Origin: an uncultured Porphyromonadaceae bacterium
Lineage (GTDB): Bacteria; Bacteroidota; Bacteroidia; Bacteroidales; Muribaculaceae
DNA length: 7,739 bases
Assembly (NCBI GenBank): GCA_938027385.1
Contig: CALJBF010000115.1
Coordinates: 1 to 7,739, forward strand
Direction of reading: 5' to 3'
Shown: positions 5,920 through 7,739 of the stretch, one piece after another
How positions within the stretch are numbered: position 1 is the stretch's first letter
Layout of the letters: every line of letters begins with the position of its first letter
Translations under genes and position numbers: made by a program
The notes under the pieces: model-generated
What the model was told of the DNA's origin: nothing
The model's database searches: none
What the model saw: the letters and a program-made list of their open reading frames with translations, nothing else

Positions 5920-7739
5920 ATGTCAAAGAAAATCTATACTTTCGGCGACGGCAAGGCTGAAGGCGACGCGTCGATGCGAAACCTTCTCGGCGGCAAAGGT
6001 GCCAACCTCGCTGAAATGAACCTGCTGGGCATGCCCGTGCCCCCGGGGTTCACAATCACAACCGAAGTCTGCACCGAATACACACAGTACGGCCGCGACC
6101 AGGTTGTCAAAGACATCAAGAAAGAAGTTGAAAACGCTATAGCTCACGTCGAGGCCCTTACCGGCAACAAGTTCGACGATCCCCAGAACCCCCTGCTCGT
6201 TTCAGTCCGTTCAGGCGCACGCGCCTCGATGCCCGGCATGATGGACACCATCCTCAACCTCGGCATGAACGACGCCACCGTAGAGTCGCTTGCCGCAAAG
6301 AGCGGCAACCCCCGTTTCGCATGGGACAGCTACCGCCGTTTCGTGCAGATGTACGGCGACGTGGTGCTGGGCATGAAACCCAAGACCAAAACCGAAATCG
6401 ACCCCTTCGAGGCCATCATCGACCAGGTGAAGGAGGAGAAAGGCGTGAAGTTCGACACCGAGCTGTCTGTCGACGACCTCAAGGAACTCGTAAAGCGTTT
6501 CAAGGCCGCCGTCAAGGAACACACAGGCAAGGATTTCCCCGAGAGCGCATGGGAACAGCTCTGGGGCGGCATCTGCGCCGTGTTCGACTCGTGGATGAAC
6601 GAGCGCGCCATCATCTACCGCCGCATGAACCAGATCCCCGAGGAATGGGGTACCGCCGTGAACGTTCAGGCTATGGTATACGGCAACATGGGCAACAACT
6701 CGGCTACCGGCGTGGCATTCTCGCGTGACGCCGCTACCGGTGAGAATATCTTCAACGGCGAATACCTCATCAACGCCCAGGGCGAGGATGTGGTGGCCGG
6801 TATCCGCACCCCCCAGCAGATCACCATCGAGGGTTCGCGCCGCTGGGCCGCCCTGCAGGGTATCGACGAGCAGACACGCCACGACAAATATCCCGCACTC
6901 GAGGAGTCGATGCCCGACTGCGCCGCCGAGCTCATTGCCATCGCCCACAAGCTCGAAGACCACTACAAAGACATGCAGGATATGGAATTCACCATCCAGG
7001 ACGGCAAACTCTGGATGCTCCAGACCCGCAACGGCAAACGTACCGGTGCCGCTATGGTGAAGATCGCCATGGACCTGCTCCGCGCCGGTGAGATCGACGA
7101 GAAGACCGCCCTGCTGCGCATGGAGCCCCAGAAACTCGATGAGCTCCTGCACCCCGTGTTCGACAAAGCCGCTCTTAAACGTGCCACTGTAGTCGCCAAA
7201 GGTCTGCCCGCATCGCCGGGCGCCGCAACAGGCCGCATCGTATTCTTCGCCGACGACGCTGAGGCATGGGCAGAGCGCAAAGAGAAAATCGTGCTCGTGC
7301 GCATCGAGACATCACCCGAAGACCTCCGCGGTATGGCTGTGGCCGAGGGTATCCTCACCATGCGCGGCGGTATGACATCGCACGCCGCCGTTGTGGCCCG
7401 CGGTATGGGCAAATGCTGTGTGTCGGGTGCAGGCGAAATCAAGGTAGACTATGAGGCCCGCACTGTGGAAATGGGCGGAAAAGTATATAACGAAGGCGAC
7501 TGGATTTCGCTCAACGGCTCTACGGGCGACGTTTACGACGGCCAGGTACCCACCGTACAGCCCGAGCTCGACGGTGACTTCGGCGCCATCATGAACCTCG
7601 CCGCCAAATTCACAAAGACACTCGTGCGCACCAACGCCGACACCCCCCGCGACGCCAAGCAGGCACGCCACTTCGGCGCACAGGGCATCGGTCTCTGCCG
7701 CACAGAGCACATGTTCTTCGAGGGCGACCGCATCAAGGC
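5920..7739 (+). CDS. ppdK: Pyruvate, phosphate dikinase, N-terminal two thirds (3' end outside window)
   Basis: The enzyme interconverts ATP + phosphate + pyruvate with AMP + pyrophosphate + PEP in the cytosol. In anaerobes it often works in glycolysis, using pyrophosphate. The frame is open from the ATG at 5920 to the window end: 606 residues of a family usually near 900. The N-terminal ATP-grasp part (about 1-370) shows FGDGKAEG, LLGGKGANLAEM, SVRSGARASMPGMMDT (R97) and GVAFSRDAATGE, ending at LWMLQTRNGKR. The central phosphohistidine domain carries TMRGGMTSHAAVVARGMGK with the swivelling catalytic His488; T486, two residues before it, is the position targeted by the PDRP regulatory kinase where that exists. 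The PEP/pyruvate barrel begins near 540, with LVRTNADTPRDA and GLCRTEH (R594). An in-frame ATG at 5842 would add 26 residues that look non-conserved, so 5920 is preferred. All visible catalytic residues are intact. Confidence 0.98.
   Translation, partial: MSKKIYTFGDGKAEGDASMRNLLGGKGANLAEMNLLGMPVPPGFTITTEVCTEYTQYGRDQVVKDIKKEVENAIAHVEALTGNKFDDPQNPLLVSVRSGARASMPGMMDTILNLGMNDATVESLAAKSGNPRFAWDSYRRFVQMYGDVVLGMKPKTKTEIDPFEAIIDQVKEEKGVKFDTELSVDDLKELVKRFKAAVKEHTGKDFPESAWEQLWGGICAVFDSWMNERAIIYRRMNQIPEEWGTAVNVQAMVYGNMGNNSATGVAFSRDAATGENIFNGEYLINAQGEDVVAGIRTPQQITIEGSRRWAALQGIDEQTRHDKYPALEESMPDCAAELIAIAHKLEDHYKDMQDMEFTIQDGKLWMLQTRNGKRTGAAMVKIAMDLLRAGEIDEKTALLRMEPQKLDELLHPVFDKAALKRATVVAKGLPASPGAATGRIVFFADDAEAWAERKEKIVLVRIETSPEDLRGMAVAEGILTMRGGMTSHAAVVARGMGKCCVSGAGEIKVDYEARTVEMGGKVYNEGDWISLNGSTGDVYDGQVPTVQPELDGDFGAIMNLAAKFTKTLVRTNADTPRDAKQARHFGAQGIGLCRTEHMFFEGDRIK

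Noticed and set aside
6211..7152. 313-residue open frame on the minus strand opposite ppdK
   Set aside because: It is a shadow of the GC-rich ppdK frame; its composition (His, Val, Gly rich) shows no domain, and ppdK is unmistakable on the plus strand.
1..7739. CRISPR array, prophage, insertion sequence or defence island
   Set aside because: No regularly spaced repeats, transposase, integrase or defence domains; nearly all the window is ordinary core genes.

Overview
The window looks like chromosome from a GC-rich member of the Bacteroidales. Three things suggest this: the Bacteroidetes-type -7 promoter box TAnnTTTGC occurs upstream of genes in three places, Shine-Dalgarno sequences are lacking while A/T-rich tracts precede starts, and a DUF5686 outer-membrane protein, a family found almost only in Bacteroidetes, is present. 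The strong G/C preference at third codon positions would fit Muribaculaceae (gut S24-7 group), but that family assignment is inference. There is no transposase, phage gene, CRISPR array, tRNA or rRNA. The genes are mostly housekeeping ones.

Layout. Positions 1-963 (+) hold the 3' end of nrdD (anaerobic ribonucleotide reductase, with its zinc site and glycyl-radical site) and, 4 bases later, its radical-SAM activase nrdG, a standard operon for making dNTPs without oxygen. Tail-to-tail with it, after only 7 bases, lies a large minus-strand gene (971 to about 3568) for an outer-membrane DUF5686 beta-barrel protein. Its start is unclear: the first ATG lies inside a mobile-looking palindromic repeat, while the natural signal peptide begins with an ATA codon where an ATG would be expected. 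The divergent gap to the next gene (about 3497-3689) carries a plus-strand -7 box and a pair of inverted, REP/BIME-like hairpins sharing an 11-base tag.

Positions 3690-4154 (+) encode a small CYTH/triphosphate-tunnel enzyme. It converges on, and overlaps by 26 bases, rlmD (4129-5568, -), an iron-sulfur 23S rRNA uracil-5-methyltransferase. A 351-base divergent intergenic region (5569-5919) follows. It contains oppositely facing -7 boxes with the same core, a hairpin in the rlmD leader, an operator-like set of TTTTTGGC repeats just before the ppdK -7 box, and a structured ppdK leader. Positions 5920-7739 (+) encode the first 606 residues of pyruvate phosphate dikinase (ppdK), which runs off the window.

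The genes do not form one system. The shared theme is anaerobic core metabolism (NrdD/NrdG and pyrophosphate-linked PPDK). The parts most worth a second look are non-coding: the REP-like pair near 3558-3632, the damaged-looking start of the DUF5686 gene, and the repeat-rich promoter and leader of ppdK. I see no convincing new multi-gene system.
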